Origin: Coxiellaceae bacterium
Lineage (GTDB): Bacteria; Pseudomonadota; Gammaproteobacteria; Coxiellales; Coxiellaceae
NCBI GenBank assembly: GCA_029212885.1
Contig: JARGPC010000004.1
Location: forward strand, 62,001-126,000
Reading direction: 5' to 3'
Length of the DNA: 64,000 nt
Shown here: positions 53,426-62,102 of the stretch, piece after piece
Numbering within the stretch: the first letter of the stretch is position 1
Layout: every line of letters begins with the position of its first letter
The notes under the pieces: model-generated
The model's input: only the letters and a program-made list of their open reading frames with translations
What the model was told of the DNA's origin: nothing
Database searches by the model: none
Made by a program: the position numbers and the translations under genes

Positions 53426-54450
53426 TGTCGATAGTGTATTCAAATGTGATAGAAGGGTTTTATACGGAATTGCATTTGCTATTGGTCGATTATGTGTTTG
53501 ATGCTTATGGTGCTTTGGCTGCTTATATCAAGGTACCACTAGGTTTAGCTATTACATTGTATATTTGCCTATTGGGTATTGCTATCACTCAGGGCTGGAT
53601 TAAATCATCTTTTACTGGCTTTGGTAAATTGTCGTTAAAAATTGCATTCATTTATCTGGCAGCCATTAACTGGGCTTGGTTTAGTCAAAATGTAATGGCA
53701 TTAATTTGCCAGGGGGCAGGGCATATTGGTGCTGTCTTAACCTCTGCCACACCGATGCCAATGCCTCATACTTCAGGTGAGGGGATTAATGCCGCCATGC
53801 AATTGCTGCTCAATGAATTGACGACCATTGGTTTTGTGCTATGGAAAAAAGGTTCATGGCATACCCTCGCTCCTATATTTTCCGCATTGCTGGTGTGGGG
53901 GTTTGGTTATGCGATTTTATTGGTTTCATTATTTGAGTTGGTATTAGCGAAGATAATGATGGCGGTTTTATTTGCTACTGCACCTGTGTTTGTTAGCTTT
54001 ACTTTATTCAAGCCAACCCAGGGATTTTTTGAGCGTTGGTTGGGTGCTTGCGTTGGTTATGCCTTGGTTTTAATTTTTGTTGCTGCCATGCTTGGCTTGG
54101 TGCTAACCATTGCGCAATGGGTATTGGAGCAAGCATATTTACACCACATGAATAAGACTATATTGGTGAGCTTTATACCGATGATGTTAGTTGGTTTTGT
54201 CGGTGTGGGCTTGATTTTAAAATCTGCTCAACTAGCGCAGGCAATTGGTGGTACGGTAATGATGGTGGCGGTATCATCGAACGTCTCTGCTTCTTTAGCT
54301 CAATTTATGCTAAGTGGCGCCAAATCATTTTTGCCAAAATCACCTAACCCTTATTCTGCTTCTAAGTCATCAAATACACAAAATCAAGCAGAAGCACAAA
54401 ATACTGTGAAATCCATTCAGTTGGAATTACTAACCATGAAAGGAAGTTAG
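53425..54450 (+). CDS. virB6: VirB6 inner-membrane channel protein
   Basis: 341 aa, at least six hydrophobic helices. Features: YGALAAYIKVPLGLAITLYICLLGIAITQG in two parts near the start, then KLSLKIAFIYLAAINWAWF, a periplasmic loop, and ATAPVFVSFTLFKPTQGFFERWLG near 185-210, a VirB6/TrbL-type segment. The C-terminus is Ser/Asn-rich. One base after the preceding stop (overlap ATGTAATG). Polytopic channel component between B4 and the core. Confidence 0.88.
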   Translation: MSIVYSNVIEGFYTELHLLLVDYVFDAYGALAAYIKVPLGLAITLYICLLGIAITQGWIKSSFTGFGKLSLKIAFIYLAAINWAWFSQNVMALICQGAGHIGAVLTSATPMPMPHTSGEGINAAMQLLLNELTTIGFVLWKKGSWHTLAPIFSALLVWGFGYAILLVSLFELVLAKIMMAVLFATAPVFVSFTLFKPTQGFFERWLGACVGYALVLIFVAAMLGLVLTIAQWVLEQAYLHHMNKTILVSFIPMMLVGFVGVGLILKSAQLAQAIGGTVMMVAVSSNVSASLAQFMLSGAKSFLPKSPNPYSASKSSNTQNQAEAQNTVKSIQLELLTMKGS

Positions 54451-54451
54451 T

Positions 54452-55177
54452 ATGAAATCAAAACCATTAGTTGATTATTTTAAAAAAGCAAACAGTTGGG
54501 CTGATGATAAATACAGTCGCAACTTGGTGGCGACACGGCGATACCAATGGGCATTTTTTGTGGCTATGGGTTTGTCGTGTATATTGGCTATTGCTTTAGT
54601 TTGCTTGTTACCATTGCAACGTTTACAGCCGTTATTGGTTAATCATTATCAGGATGGACACGTGTCGGTTCAACCATTACAGCATAAGCAATTACTAAGA
54701 AGTAAGGCATTGGTTGAGAGTGAGTTAGTGCGTTATGTTATTAATCGCGAAAGCTACGATGTTACCTCGTATCATGAGCAGTATGCATTAATTAATTTAT
54801 TATCCAGTACGGTAGTCGCACAGCAGTATCAGCAAATGCAATCTGTGCATAATAAACAAGCGCCAATTAATAAGCTCAATAATAAGGCTTTTCGTACGGT
54901 GCATATTGACAGTGTGACTTTTTTAGATAAGGCGCATGGAGCGACGAAATCAGCTAAGCGGCGCTATAATCTAGCACAAGTTAATTTTACAGTTAGCGAT
55001 CATTTTCATCAGTCAGTAGTGCCGGCATCACAATCCTTGACAGCTTTAATCTCTTGGCAATATGTTGGCACACCATTAAGTCCTGCTGAGCGTTGGCGTG
55101 ATTGGGATGGCTTTATAGTCACGCGTTACAGTGTGCAACAACGCAACGTTAAAGCAAGTAGCAGGTCAATTGTATGA
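54452..55177 (+). CDS. virB8: VirB8 core component
   Basis: 241 aa. Short cytoplasmic N-terminus (DYFKKANSWADDKYSRN), one membrane helix (FFVAMGLSCILAIALVCLLPL, about 33-55) and a periplasmic NTF2-like domain with ESELVRYVINRESYD and HEQYALINLLSS. It nucleates assembly by contacting VirB9 and VirB10. Overlaps virB9 by four bases. Confidence 0.92.
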   Translation: MKSKPLVDYFKKANSWADDKYSRNLVATRRYQWAFFVAMGLSCILAIALVCLLPLQRLQPLLVNHYQDGHVSVQPLQHKQLLRSKALVESELVRYVINRESYDVTSYHEQYALINLLSSTVVAQQYQQMQSVHNKQAPINKLNNKAFRTVHIDSVTFLDKAHGATKSAKRRYNLAQVNFTVSDHFHQSVVPASQSLTALISWQYVGTPLSPAERWRDWDGFIVTRYSVQQRNVKASSRSIV

Positions 55178-55908
55178 GTAAAAAATTAAATTGTTGCGTT
55201 GTGTTTTTGCTATTGCTGTGTCTTGCGCCTATATATTCTTTAATAGCGAGTCAGGTGCCGTCGCAATATCTTGATGATCAGCGAATTCGATGGATAAATT
55301 ATAGTCCCAGTAACGTTGTGCTGGTGACGGCAGCTGCTTTTACTGCAACACAAATTGTATTCGCACATAATGAAACGATTGAGAATATTCAAAGCGGAGA
55401 TATCGATGCCTGGACGGTCAATGTGCAAAAACGCTTGCCAAATATGCTGTTTCTCAAGCCAACTATGTTAGGTTCTGATACCAATATGACTGTGGTGACT
55501 AATAAGCGTAGTTATTATTTTCATTTAATTAGCAAGAAGCTCACTAACGCTACAAAGTTAACCTATGCGATACACTTTACCAATCCGGCGAAAAAATCTG
55601 TAGCTTACTTGACGCATGGTGCAATATTAGCTGGCAAAAAAAACTGGAATTATAGCTATAGCGGAGATAAGCAGTTACTGCCGTTACGTGTATATGATGA
55701 TGGACGATTTACTTACTTGCAGCTTAGCTCTCATCAAAATTTGCCGGCGATTTTTGTGGTTAATAACCGCAAAGGACATGAGGCTGTGGTTAATTTTCGT
55801 CGTAAAGGCCGAATGCTAATTATACAGCAAGTGGCACCTCAGTTTAGTTTGCGCTTGGGTGGGTATCACGTATTGAGTTTATTTAATAATAACTATTTTA
55901 AACGCTGA
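55174..55908 (+). CDS. virB9: VirB9 outer-membrane core component
   Basis: 244 aa with signal peptide (VFLLLLCLAPIYSLIAS). The VirB9/CagX domain: LDDQRIRWINYSPSNVV, IENIQSGDIDAWTV, LFLKPTMLGSDTNMTV and RSYYFHL; C-terminal half with ILAGKKNWNYSYSGD and PLRVYDDGRFTYL. With VirB7 and VirB10 it forms the ring spanning to the outer membrane. Confidence 0.93.
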   Translation: MSKKLNCCVVFLLLLCLAPIYSLIASQVPSQYLDDQRIRWINYSPSNVVLVTAAAFTATQIVFAHNETIENIQSGDIDAWTVNVQKRLPNMLFLKPTMLGSDTNMTVVTNKRSYYFHLISKKLTNATKLTYAIHFTNPAKKSVAYLTHGAILAGKKNWNYSYSGDKQLLPLRVYDDGRFTYLQLSSHQNLPAIFVVNNRKGHEAVVNFRRKGRMLIIQQVAPQFSLRLGGYHVLSLFNNNYFKR

Positions 55909-55915
55909 GGTTAAT

Positions 55916-56968
55916 ATGCTAAAAAAAAGTCTATCGCGTTGGTGCAAAGTGAGAAATCGAAATGCAAACGATCATAGCTGGTTATATTGGTTGATTGGTG
56001 GTGTTACTGTTATTGCTCTTGTATTGTTGATATCTGTTCATGATGAGCATCAAGTAATAGGAGTAGATAAGCGCTCTTTACTATCACCGCGTCAATATCA
56101 AAACCAGTTAAATCAAAATTTACGGCGACTTCAACAGCTGAATAAAGCTAAGCCAAAGCTGACCAAGCTTATTAACACAGTAGAAAGTAGGATTAATTCA
56201 ACCATTAATAAAGCGTATAAGATACGACAAAATGCACCGACGAGTATGTACAGTAGTCATCGGGCTGCTAATGTAGCAATTAAAAATAGTGAACAAAAAA
56301 GTAACGTTTTTGCTGGCCGTGGTCATGACTCGCGTTTTGCTAATAATGATGCTGTAACCACGACCGTAGCAGCTACACGTATATCGCATCCACAATATAC
56401 GGTTGCCTCAGGTGAGCTTTTACATGCGGTTTTAGAAACCGCTATCAACTCAGATCTACCGGGATTGGTGCGAGCGGTTGTTTCATCGCCGGTTTATTCG
56501 TATACCGGTGAGCAGCTATTAATTAGTGCAGGTTCGCGATTGGTGGGTCAGTATACATCAGCAGTTGTTCGTGGCCAAAAACGAGTGATGGTGATATGGA
56601 ATCGGGTGATTCGTCCTGATGGGGTTTCACTGCAATTAAACAGTCCAGGCACTGATGCCTTAGGTCGTGCTGGTCAAACAGCTGATTCAGTTAACACGCA
56701 TTTTATGGCGCGTTTTAGTCAGGCAGCTTTATTGTCACTATTAAGCGCAGGTGCAGCGAGTATAGGTGTTGCTAATAACGATCGATATAACTCAGTGTCA
56801 CAGTATAGATCTGCAATATCGGAATCGATGCAGCAGGCGGCAAAGCAGTCACTCCAAGACAATGTAACGATCAAACCTACAATACATGTGCATCAAGGTG
56901 CCACTATCAATGTCTTCGTTGCGCATGATCTGAGTTTGTATAATGTACTGCAACGAGATTATAAATAA
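55916..56968 (+). CDS. virB10: VirB10 core component
   Basis: 350 aa. Basic cytoplasmic start, one helix (WLYWLIGGVTVIALVLLISV, about 21-40), an extended Gln/Asn/Lys-rich periplasmic linker, and a C-terminal TrbI domain with GELLHAVLETAINSDLPG, GEQLLISAGSRLVGQYTSA and RAGQTADSVNTHF..FSQAALLSLL (antenna region). Ends KPTIHVHQGATINVFVAHDLSLY, as in the family. Seven bases after virB9. Confidence 0.93.
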   Translation: MLKKSLSRWCKVRNRNANDHSWLYWLIGGVTVIALVLLISVHDEHQVIGVDKRSLLSPRQYQNQLNQNLRRLQQLNKAKPKLTKLINTVESRINSTINKAYKIRQNAPTSMYSSHRAANVAIKNSEQKSNVFAGRGHDSRFANNDAVTTTVAATRISHPQYTVASGELLHAVLETAINSDLPGLVRAVVSSPVYSYTGEQLLISAGSRLVGQYTSAVVRGQKRVMVIWNRVIRPDGVSLQLNSPGTDALGRAGQTADSVNTHFMARFSQAALLSLLSAGAASIGVANNDRYNSVSQYRSAISESMQQAAKQSLQDNVTIKPTIHVHQGATINVFVAHDLSLYNVLQRDYK

Positions 56969-57937
56969 ATGATAGAGTTGTTTTCACCCAATGCGCATGG
57001 GTTGCTGTCGCCTTTAAGTGTTTGGTTAAATGATCCATTGGTTTCTGAGCTAATGATCAATAAGCCACAGCAGGTGTATATCGAAAAGAAGAATGTAATA
57101 ACTGCGCATGGTATATCTGAGATGACAGAACGCCATTTAGTAATGTTATGTCAACTTATTGCTAATGAAAGTCAACAACAGCTTAATCAACAATATCCCT
57201 TGTTATCGGCTACATTAAGGGATGGATCACGTGTGCAAATTGTGTTGCCACCTATTGCGCAATATCCTACCTTAGCTATACGGCGGCAAGTAATTAGTAA
57301 GGCAACATTGGCAGAGTATGAAAATTTGAATTTCTATACTGATATTAAGAAAAATGTTTGTGATAGCAATCTTTTGTTAAAGGATTTATATCAACAAAAG
57401 CGTTGGCCTGATTTTATAAAGGCAGCGATAGAGAGCAAAAAAAATATCGTAATATCTGGTGGTACATCGAGCGGTAAGACGACCTTCTTAAATTCATGTT
57501 TGCGTCATATACCATTAACCGAGCGTATTATTGTATTAGAGGATACTAGAGAAATATTTTTGTCTCAGCCGAATCATGTTTGCTTATTAAGCAGTAAGGG
57601 GCAGCAAGGCAAATCGAATATATCTATGCAAGATTTAGTACAATGCAGCTTACGTTTACGCCCTGACCGTATTATCGTCGGTGAAATTCGCGGCAGTGAA
57701 ATATGTGATTTTATTGCTGCTTGTTCAACAGGGCATGACGGTTGTTTAACGTCGGTACATGCTAATAATCCTAAAGCAGCTATCATGCGCATGCTGCAAT
57801 TGTATAAATTAAACAATGTACCTTCGATGACTGATCGAGATATACTGCGTGAAATTAACTCGGTGGTTGATGTTGTAATTCAATTAGAAAAAACAAGCAC
57901 TGGCCGCCGGTTGCAAGATATTCATTTCAACCTATAA
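56969..57937 (+). CDS. virB11: VirB11 hexameric ATPase
   Basis: 322 aa. The start ATG abuts the virB10 stop. N-terminal domain (PLSVWLNDPLVSELMINKPQQVYIE in two parts); Walker A GGTSSGKTTFLN near residue 164-175; Asp box LEDTREIFL; Walker B LRPDRIIVGEIRG; His box STGHDGCLTSVHAN. Cytoplasmic traffic ATPase that switches the system between pilus assembly and transfer. All motifs intact. Last recognisable T4SS gene in the cluster. Confidence 0.96.
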   Translation: MIELFSPNAHGLLSPLSVWLNDPLVSELMINKPQQVYIEKKNVITAHGISEMTERHLVMLCQLIANESQQQLNQQYPLLSATLRDGSRVQIVLPPIAQYPTLAIRRQVISKATLAEYENLNFYTDIKKNVCDSNLLLKDLYQQKRWPDFIKAAIESKKNIVISGGTSSGKTTFLNSCLRHIPLTERIIVLEDTREIFLSQPNHVCLLSSKGQQGKSNISMQDLVQCSLRLRPDRIIVGEIRGSEICDFIAACSTGHDGCLTSVHANNPKAAIMRMLQLYKLNNVPSMTDRDILREINSVVDVVIQLEKTSTGRRLQDIHFNL

Positions 57938-57944
57938 TCGTGTC

Positions 57945-58967
57945 ATGAAATTAATTAAATACCTTTCTATTGGTTTATTGTTTTTTATCGCTTTGCCAGC
58001 ATTGGCGGTGAAGAGCTGCTTGCCAGTGTTTCATAATAAAAGTGGTTGGCTAGGTGCGGACGATGCTTACTCGGTTGCATTAAGCAAAACTAAGACGTTA
58101 TGGTTGTTTGGTGATACATATTATGGTCATAAGAGAAAGCCATTGCAATTTGCCCATAATACGGTTGGTATCAGTCAGTGTCGACAGGGTTTTTCGATTA
58201 AGTATTATTTTGGCAAACGGCATACGCCGATTTTTCAGGTGCAAAATTCACAGTCTACTTATAACTGGCCTAGTGATGGTTTTATGCATAAAGGCATGCT
58301 TTATGTGTTTTTAATGAATGTTAGTAAGCAAGGCTCACTTAATGTGACGGGTTCGAGCATGGCGGTCGTGGTTAACCCCAACGACCCACCGACGCAGTGG
58401 TCGATTGCTTATCATGATTTGAGTTCACAACTGCCAGGCCTGTTGGTTGGCACTGCGACGGCAAAACAGGGGCGTTATCAATATATTCTGGCAACTACAG
58501 TAAAGCCGGTTAATAAAATGCAGCCAGTGTATTTGCTTAGGCTAAATCTAAAGCAATTAACTGCGGATAATATCCCTGACTACCAATATTTAACACAATC
58601 AAATCAGTGGCAACGTGGCTTTGATCAAAGCAATGCGCGCATTATTATGGATAATGGCGCCACTGAAATGAGTTTGGTGTATTTAGCTAAAACAAAAAAA
58701 TGGTATAGCGTGTATACCCAATCATTGAATGTATTTGCTATGCGTTCTGCCGATAAAATTGATGGTCTGTGGAGTGCGGCCACAGTGATTAAAACCATTA
58801 CACCAAAAAACTCAAAAGTATTTTGCTATGCCGTAAAAGCACATCAAGGTTTTAGCCATGGCAAGACCTTGGGCATTACCTACGCCTGCAACAGTTTTGA
58901 TGACAAGGTGATATTAAAACACAATCAGCTGTATCGCCCAGTGTTCTTTTTTCAGCCCGTCTCTTAG
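57945..58967 (+). CDS. Exported beta-propeller-like protein
   Basis: 340 aa, seven bases after virB11. Signal peptide (LSIGLLFFIALPALAVKS). Blade-like elements: KTKTLWLFGDTYYGH near 45, NWPSDGFMHKGMLYVFLMNV, LLVGTATAKQGRYQYIL, MSLVYLAKTKKWYSVY and VFAMRSADKIDGLWSAA. The "LWLFGDT" segment is typical of the DUF4185/five-bladed-propeller glycosidase-like family. It is an exported protein, perhaps glycan-active or binding. Tight spacing suggests it rides on the virB transcript. Function unproven. Confidence 0.68.
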   Translation: MKLIKYLSIGLLFFIALPALAVKSCLPVFHNKSGWLGADDAYSVALSKTKTLWLFGDTYYGHKRKPLQFAHNTVGISQCRQGFSIKYYFGKRHTPIFQVQNSQSTYNWPSDGFMHKGMLYVFLMNVSKQGSLNVTGSSMAVVVNPNDPPTQWSIAYHDLSSQLPGLLVGTATAKQGRYQYILATTVKPVNKMQPVYLLRLNLKQLTADNIPDYQYLTQSNQWQRGFDQSNARIIMDNGATEMSLVYLAKTKKWYSVYTQSLNVFAMRSADKIDGLWSAATVIKTITPKNSKVFCYAVKAHQGFSHGKTLGITYACNSFDDKVILKHNQLYRPVFFFQPVS

Positions 58968-58971
58968 TTTG

Positions 58972-59067
58972 GTAATAATTACACCCAAATAATGCCAAAA
59001 CTGGTAATAATTACACCCAATTATTGCCAATTTTGGCTAAAATGACACCCAACATGCCATCGTCATG
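58972..59067. repeat. Three 32-bp direct repeats (iteron-like)
   Basis: Units begin at 58972, 59004 and 59036. Units 1 and 2 share TGGTAATAATTACACCCAA and then diverge mildly (ATAATGCCAA / TTATTGCCAA). Unit 3 is degenerate but keeps TGG, AAAATGACACCCAA and TGCCA in register. Each good unit contains the 11-base palindrome GTAATAATTAC. The block fills the gap between two convergent genes. Exact spacing and length resemble replication iterons or operator arrays, but no rep gene is next to it. Confidence 0.75.
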
Positions 59068-59068
59068 C

Positions 59069-61627
59069 TCACGATTGTATGATTTGGCCACTACCAGCCG
59101 TATTGGTTGGTGTGACTTGGTTGCCAAGCAACAACATCGTACTGTTATTAAAACGGATGATGCCACTATTAATGGCATTAAGCCCGATGGTCTCGATCGG
59201 TGACGAACCCGAGTTGGTATAGCTGTTATAGGCATAGAGACTGCTGTTGTTTACGTTGATTTGTCCACTACCAATTGCATTGACCAGAATAATATCGCGC
59301 GTTGTTGAGCCGGAAGTTTCAGCTTGTATGATGGAGTTATTAATTGTTACGTTACTTGTGTCGCCAGCAATAACAATTGAGTTATCTGCATTCGTAGAAT
59401 TGCCATTTAACTGGTAACCAAGCAGTTTGCTGTCATTAACCGTAACTGTGCTGGTATTTTCAGCTTGAACATCAGTGACAACGGTATCGCTGTTGAGTGA
59501 GCGTCCGATGACTTTGGCGTCGTTAACCGTAATGCTGGAATTATTCAGTGCCCATAGTGGCACAGCGCCTGAAGCTTCTGTCACTTCGGGACCACCGGCC
59601 ATTTGCGTTTCGAGCGTGCCACCATTAATGGTGACAGTAGAAGAGTTTGTAGCGGTGATATTGGTGCTGCCAGTTTGCAATGCGGCGCTGCCTGAAGAAA
59701 ATAAATCGCTGTCGTTAATGGTGGCACTGCTGGAATCATATAAATAAATATTAGTAGCAGAACTTAAGCCATTGGTACTGGTGCCAGTATCACGTACAGT
59801 CGAACTATTCAAAGTCAGTGCTGAGTTACCATAGAGCAAAAATCCAATATTGCTTTGATTGCTGCCCGTGCTGCTGGTGTTGCCAGTAAAGGTTGAGCGA
59901 TTAATCGTGGTGGTTGAGTTAGCTCGGCTCGATAAGTGATACGCGAGGCTATTATCACCACTGGCTGTGGCAGTAAGTTGACTGTCGTTGATATTTATAT
60001 TGGCGGTTACGCCAGCAGTATTTACTATGTTACCTGTACTAGTATTGGCACCTGTTGTTGATTGGTTAAATACGCTGTTGTTGATAGTTATGCCGCTGTC
60101 ACCAGTGATGGAGATGCCATAGGCGCCGAGGTTACTATCACCAGTAGCACTAGTATTGATGGTGCTATTACTGATTTGTAAGTTGGTGGTGTCATCGACT
60201 AAAATGCCCGCTACTGTAGCGCTAAGGCCGGTGACTTGATTATTGGCGTTAACGGTACTGCTGCTTAATGTAACATTGGTCGCTCCATCGATAAAAACAC
60301 CGCTACCGTAATTTTGCGAAGCACTGCTGCTGGTAGTGGGGCCTATTAATAAGTTGTCGAGTGTGCTGTTGGCGGTGCCAAGGATTTGAATCGCAGCTTG
60401 ACTTCCGCCGTTATTGACTAATTGTAAATTAGCTACTGTCGTGTTGTTGGTCAGGCTGCTATCAATCAGAACAGTGCTGGTATTAATCGTGGCGCGAACA
60501 TTGCCTTGTGCTGGTTGTGTGTAGTCACTGTTGCGACCTATTAATGATTCATTACTAAATAACACCAGTGATGATGGCGCATACGTACCGGGTTTTAAAT
60601 AAATACTGGGGTCATTAATAAAGTTACCGCTGGGAGCGTCGGTAGCTATTTGAGAAAGATTGGTACTATTGAGCCCAGAGCAGTGGTTTTCTGCTGTGCA
60701 ATTGGATAATCCTGCACCGGCATTAAAGGCCGTGCCATCGGTTGAGAAAAACCAGACATTATCTTTTTGTAATAGTTCTTGGCCTTGCGGTTGGTAGCTG
60801 TTGCTAATCGGCAAACTGTTAGCGCGTACATTTAATGGCAGGTTATGTTGCACCGGTTGATTAATCCAATCAGTACTGACGTTGTTATCATTACCAAAGT
60901 GAACAGTAACACCAAAATTAATGCTGTTGCTGGTGAGTGGATCATGTGTCGCAGAGAGGCTAAATGATACGTGGTGCATAACAGCCGATTGTAATTTAGC
61001 TACAACACCTACAGGGTGACCTGGCATGGAAAAATAATAACTGCCGAGTGACGCTTGGATGTTGGCCAGCTTAGTAAAGCGATAGCTAACAATAAGATCA
61101 GTGCCGTTACCGATGACTGATGTTGGCCGCACCATTTGGTTGTATTGGTTATGCCCCTGGAAGCGCACGTAGTTATAAATACCTACACTGTCGGCCCATG
61201 CCCAGCTGTTATTGCTCTTAAAGTGACTACCTAATGGAAAATAGCCATCGACATTAATATGCCAGTGATGATTAAGAAATTCGATGCCGGGATTTAGGCT
61301 ATAAAAGTTTTGTCCGAATACTGAGCGATTAAAGGCGGCAAAGCCATAAGCACCAACGGCCCAATGTTGAGAAAACAAGCGGCGGTAATCGAGACCGACT
61401 TCAGTATTACTGCTATGCGCCACCGGTGAATACCCACCGTCAGCATCGGTGAATAAATAATTGTCATGGTGATGATAACTCGGCCACCAGACTTGTGCCC
61501 ACAGTGGATTTTGGCTGCCGGTTTGGTTGTTTAGCTGAAAGTAGGGCGTGCTGGCATAACCTATAGGTAATAGGCAGCAACTCGTAAATAAAGGTAAAAG
61601 CCTTTTCATCAATTCCTTCGACATCAA
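59069..61627 (-). CDS. Inverse-autotransporter-like beta-helix adhesin
   Basis: 852 aa with a signal peptide (MKRLLPLFTSCCLLPIGYA). Residues about 25-270 look like an N-terminal outer-membrane barrel of the inverse autotransporter (invasin/intimin) type: aromatic alternating strands such as EVGLDYRRLF, WAVGAYGFAAFNR, HWHINVDGYFPLG. From about 330 a parallel beta-helix starts (LKPGTYAPSSLVLFSNESLIGRN, pectin-lyase-like), with repeats of the TINNS/TVNDS type (SSTVNANNQ, NSTINTS, VTINNSII). No LysM or Ig domains are seen, unlike classic intimins. Candidate adhesin exposed at the cell surface. Starts possible at 61627, 61624 or 61609. Confidence 0.75.
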   Translation of the reverse strand: MMSKELMKRLLPLFTSCCLLPIGYASTPYFQLNNQTGSQNPLWAQVWWPSYHHHDNYLFTDADGGYSPVAHSSNTEVGLDYRRLFSQHWAVGAYGFAAFNRSVFGQNFYSLNPGIEFLNHHWHINVDGYFPLGSHFKSNNSWAWADSVGIYNYVRFQGHNQYNQMVRPTSVIGNGTDLIVSYRFTKLANIQASLGSYYFSMPGHPVGVVAKLQSAVMHHVSFSLSATHDPLTSNSINFGVTVHFGNDNNVSTDWINQPVQHNLPLNVRANSLPISNSYQPQGQELLQKDNVWFFSTDGTAFNAGAGLSNCTAENHCSGLNSTNLSQIATDAPSGNFINDPSIYLKPGTYAPSSLVLFSNESLIGRNSDYTQPAQGNVRATINTSTVLIDSSLTNNTTVANLQLVNNGGSQAAIQILGTANSTLDNLLIGPTTSSSASQNYGSGVFIDGATNVTLSSSTVNANNQVTGLSATVAGILVDDTTNLQISNSTINTSATGDSNLGAYGISITGDSGITINNSVFNQSTTGANTSTGNIVNTAGVTANININDSQLTATASGDNSLAYHLSSRANSTTTINRSTFTGNTSSTGSNQSNIGFLLYGNSALTLNSSTVRDTGTSTNGLSSATNIYLYDSSSATINDSDLFSSGSAALQTGSTNITATNSSTVTINGGTLETQMAGGPEVTEASGAVPLWALNNSSITVNDAKVIGRSLNSDTVVTDVQAENTSTVTVNDSKLLGYQLNGNSTNADNSIVIAGDTSNVTINNSIIQAETSGSTTRDIILVNAIGSGQINVNNSSLYAYNSYTNSGSSPIETIGLNAINSGIIRFNNSTMLLLGNQVTPTNTAGSGQIIQS

Positions 61628-62102
61628 ACTCCAGGCAGTATATTAGTGTAATTTGAGCCAACTGCCTATCAGCAATTGTTTGTCTAAGTACAAGGCGGGT
61701 CTAAATAATGAGCTGTATTGACTGCACCTTCTAGTTTCGAAGATGCGGGTGCAGCGTCGCGGCCCGCTTGTGTAACCAAAGCAAGCGATGACAGACCTGA
61801 CACCTGCCGCACCGACGCGTCACGATCGTCGTCATAACGCATATATCTACCTTATTGCAATAAGTCATATGATGCGTAAAATAACTATACGTACTCTTTG
61901 CACACCAATTATTGTGCATCAGTTTCGATTGGCTGATAGCGCCCCGAGATATGCCTGAACCACGATTGGACTATTCAACAAATCTAACTGAAGAGTGGTT
62001 TATATTTGAAAATAATCATATGGTTTAATAAATTATTAAGCTAATTTTGCTAATATTGCATCCATTAAAAAATGTTTTGTCTTTAACGTGGGGGAGAAGA
62101 CA
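61628..62102. other. 475-base gap with no supported gene
   Basis: A GC-richer patch at about 61740-61840 contains the short pair GCTTG/CAAGC (61767-61787), flanked by AT-rich sequence. An open frame at 61731-61919 (-) has no ribosome site. I see no tRNA or ncRNA signature. The AT-rich 3' part likely holds the promoter of the 62103 gene; the GGGGGAGAAG ribosome site sits at 62090-62099. Confidence 0.5.

Noticed and set aside
58972-59067. CRISPR array
   Set aside because: Repeats are contiguous with no spacers and no cas genes are present.
61740-61840. Possible tRNA or structured RNA in the GC-rich patch
   Set aside because: No cloverleaf or T-loop consensus could be found by eye on either strand.
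61731-61919. Minus-strand 62-aa frame in the gap before the kinase gene
   Set aside because: No start signal or protein-like composition; nothing supports expression.
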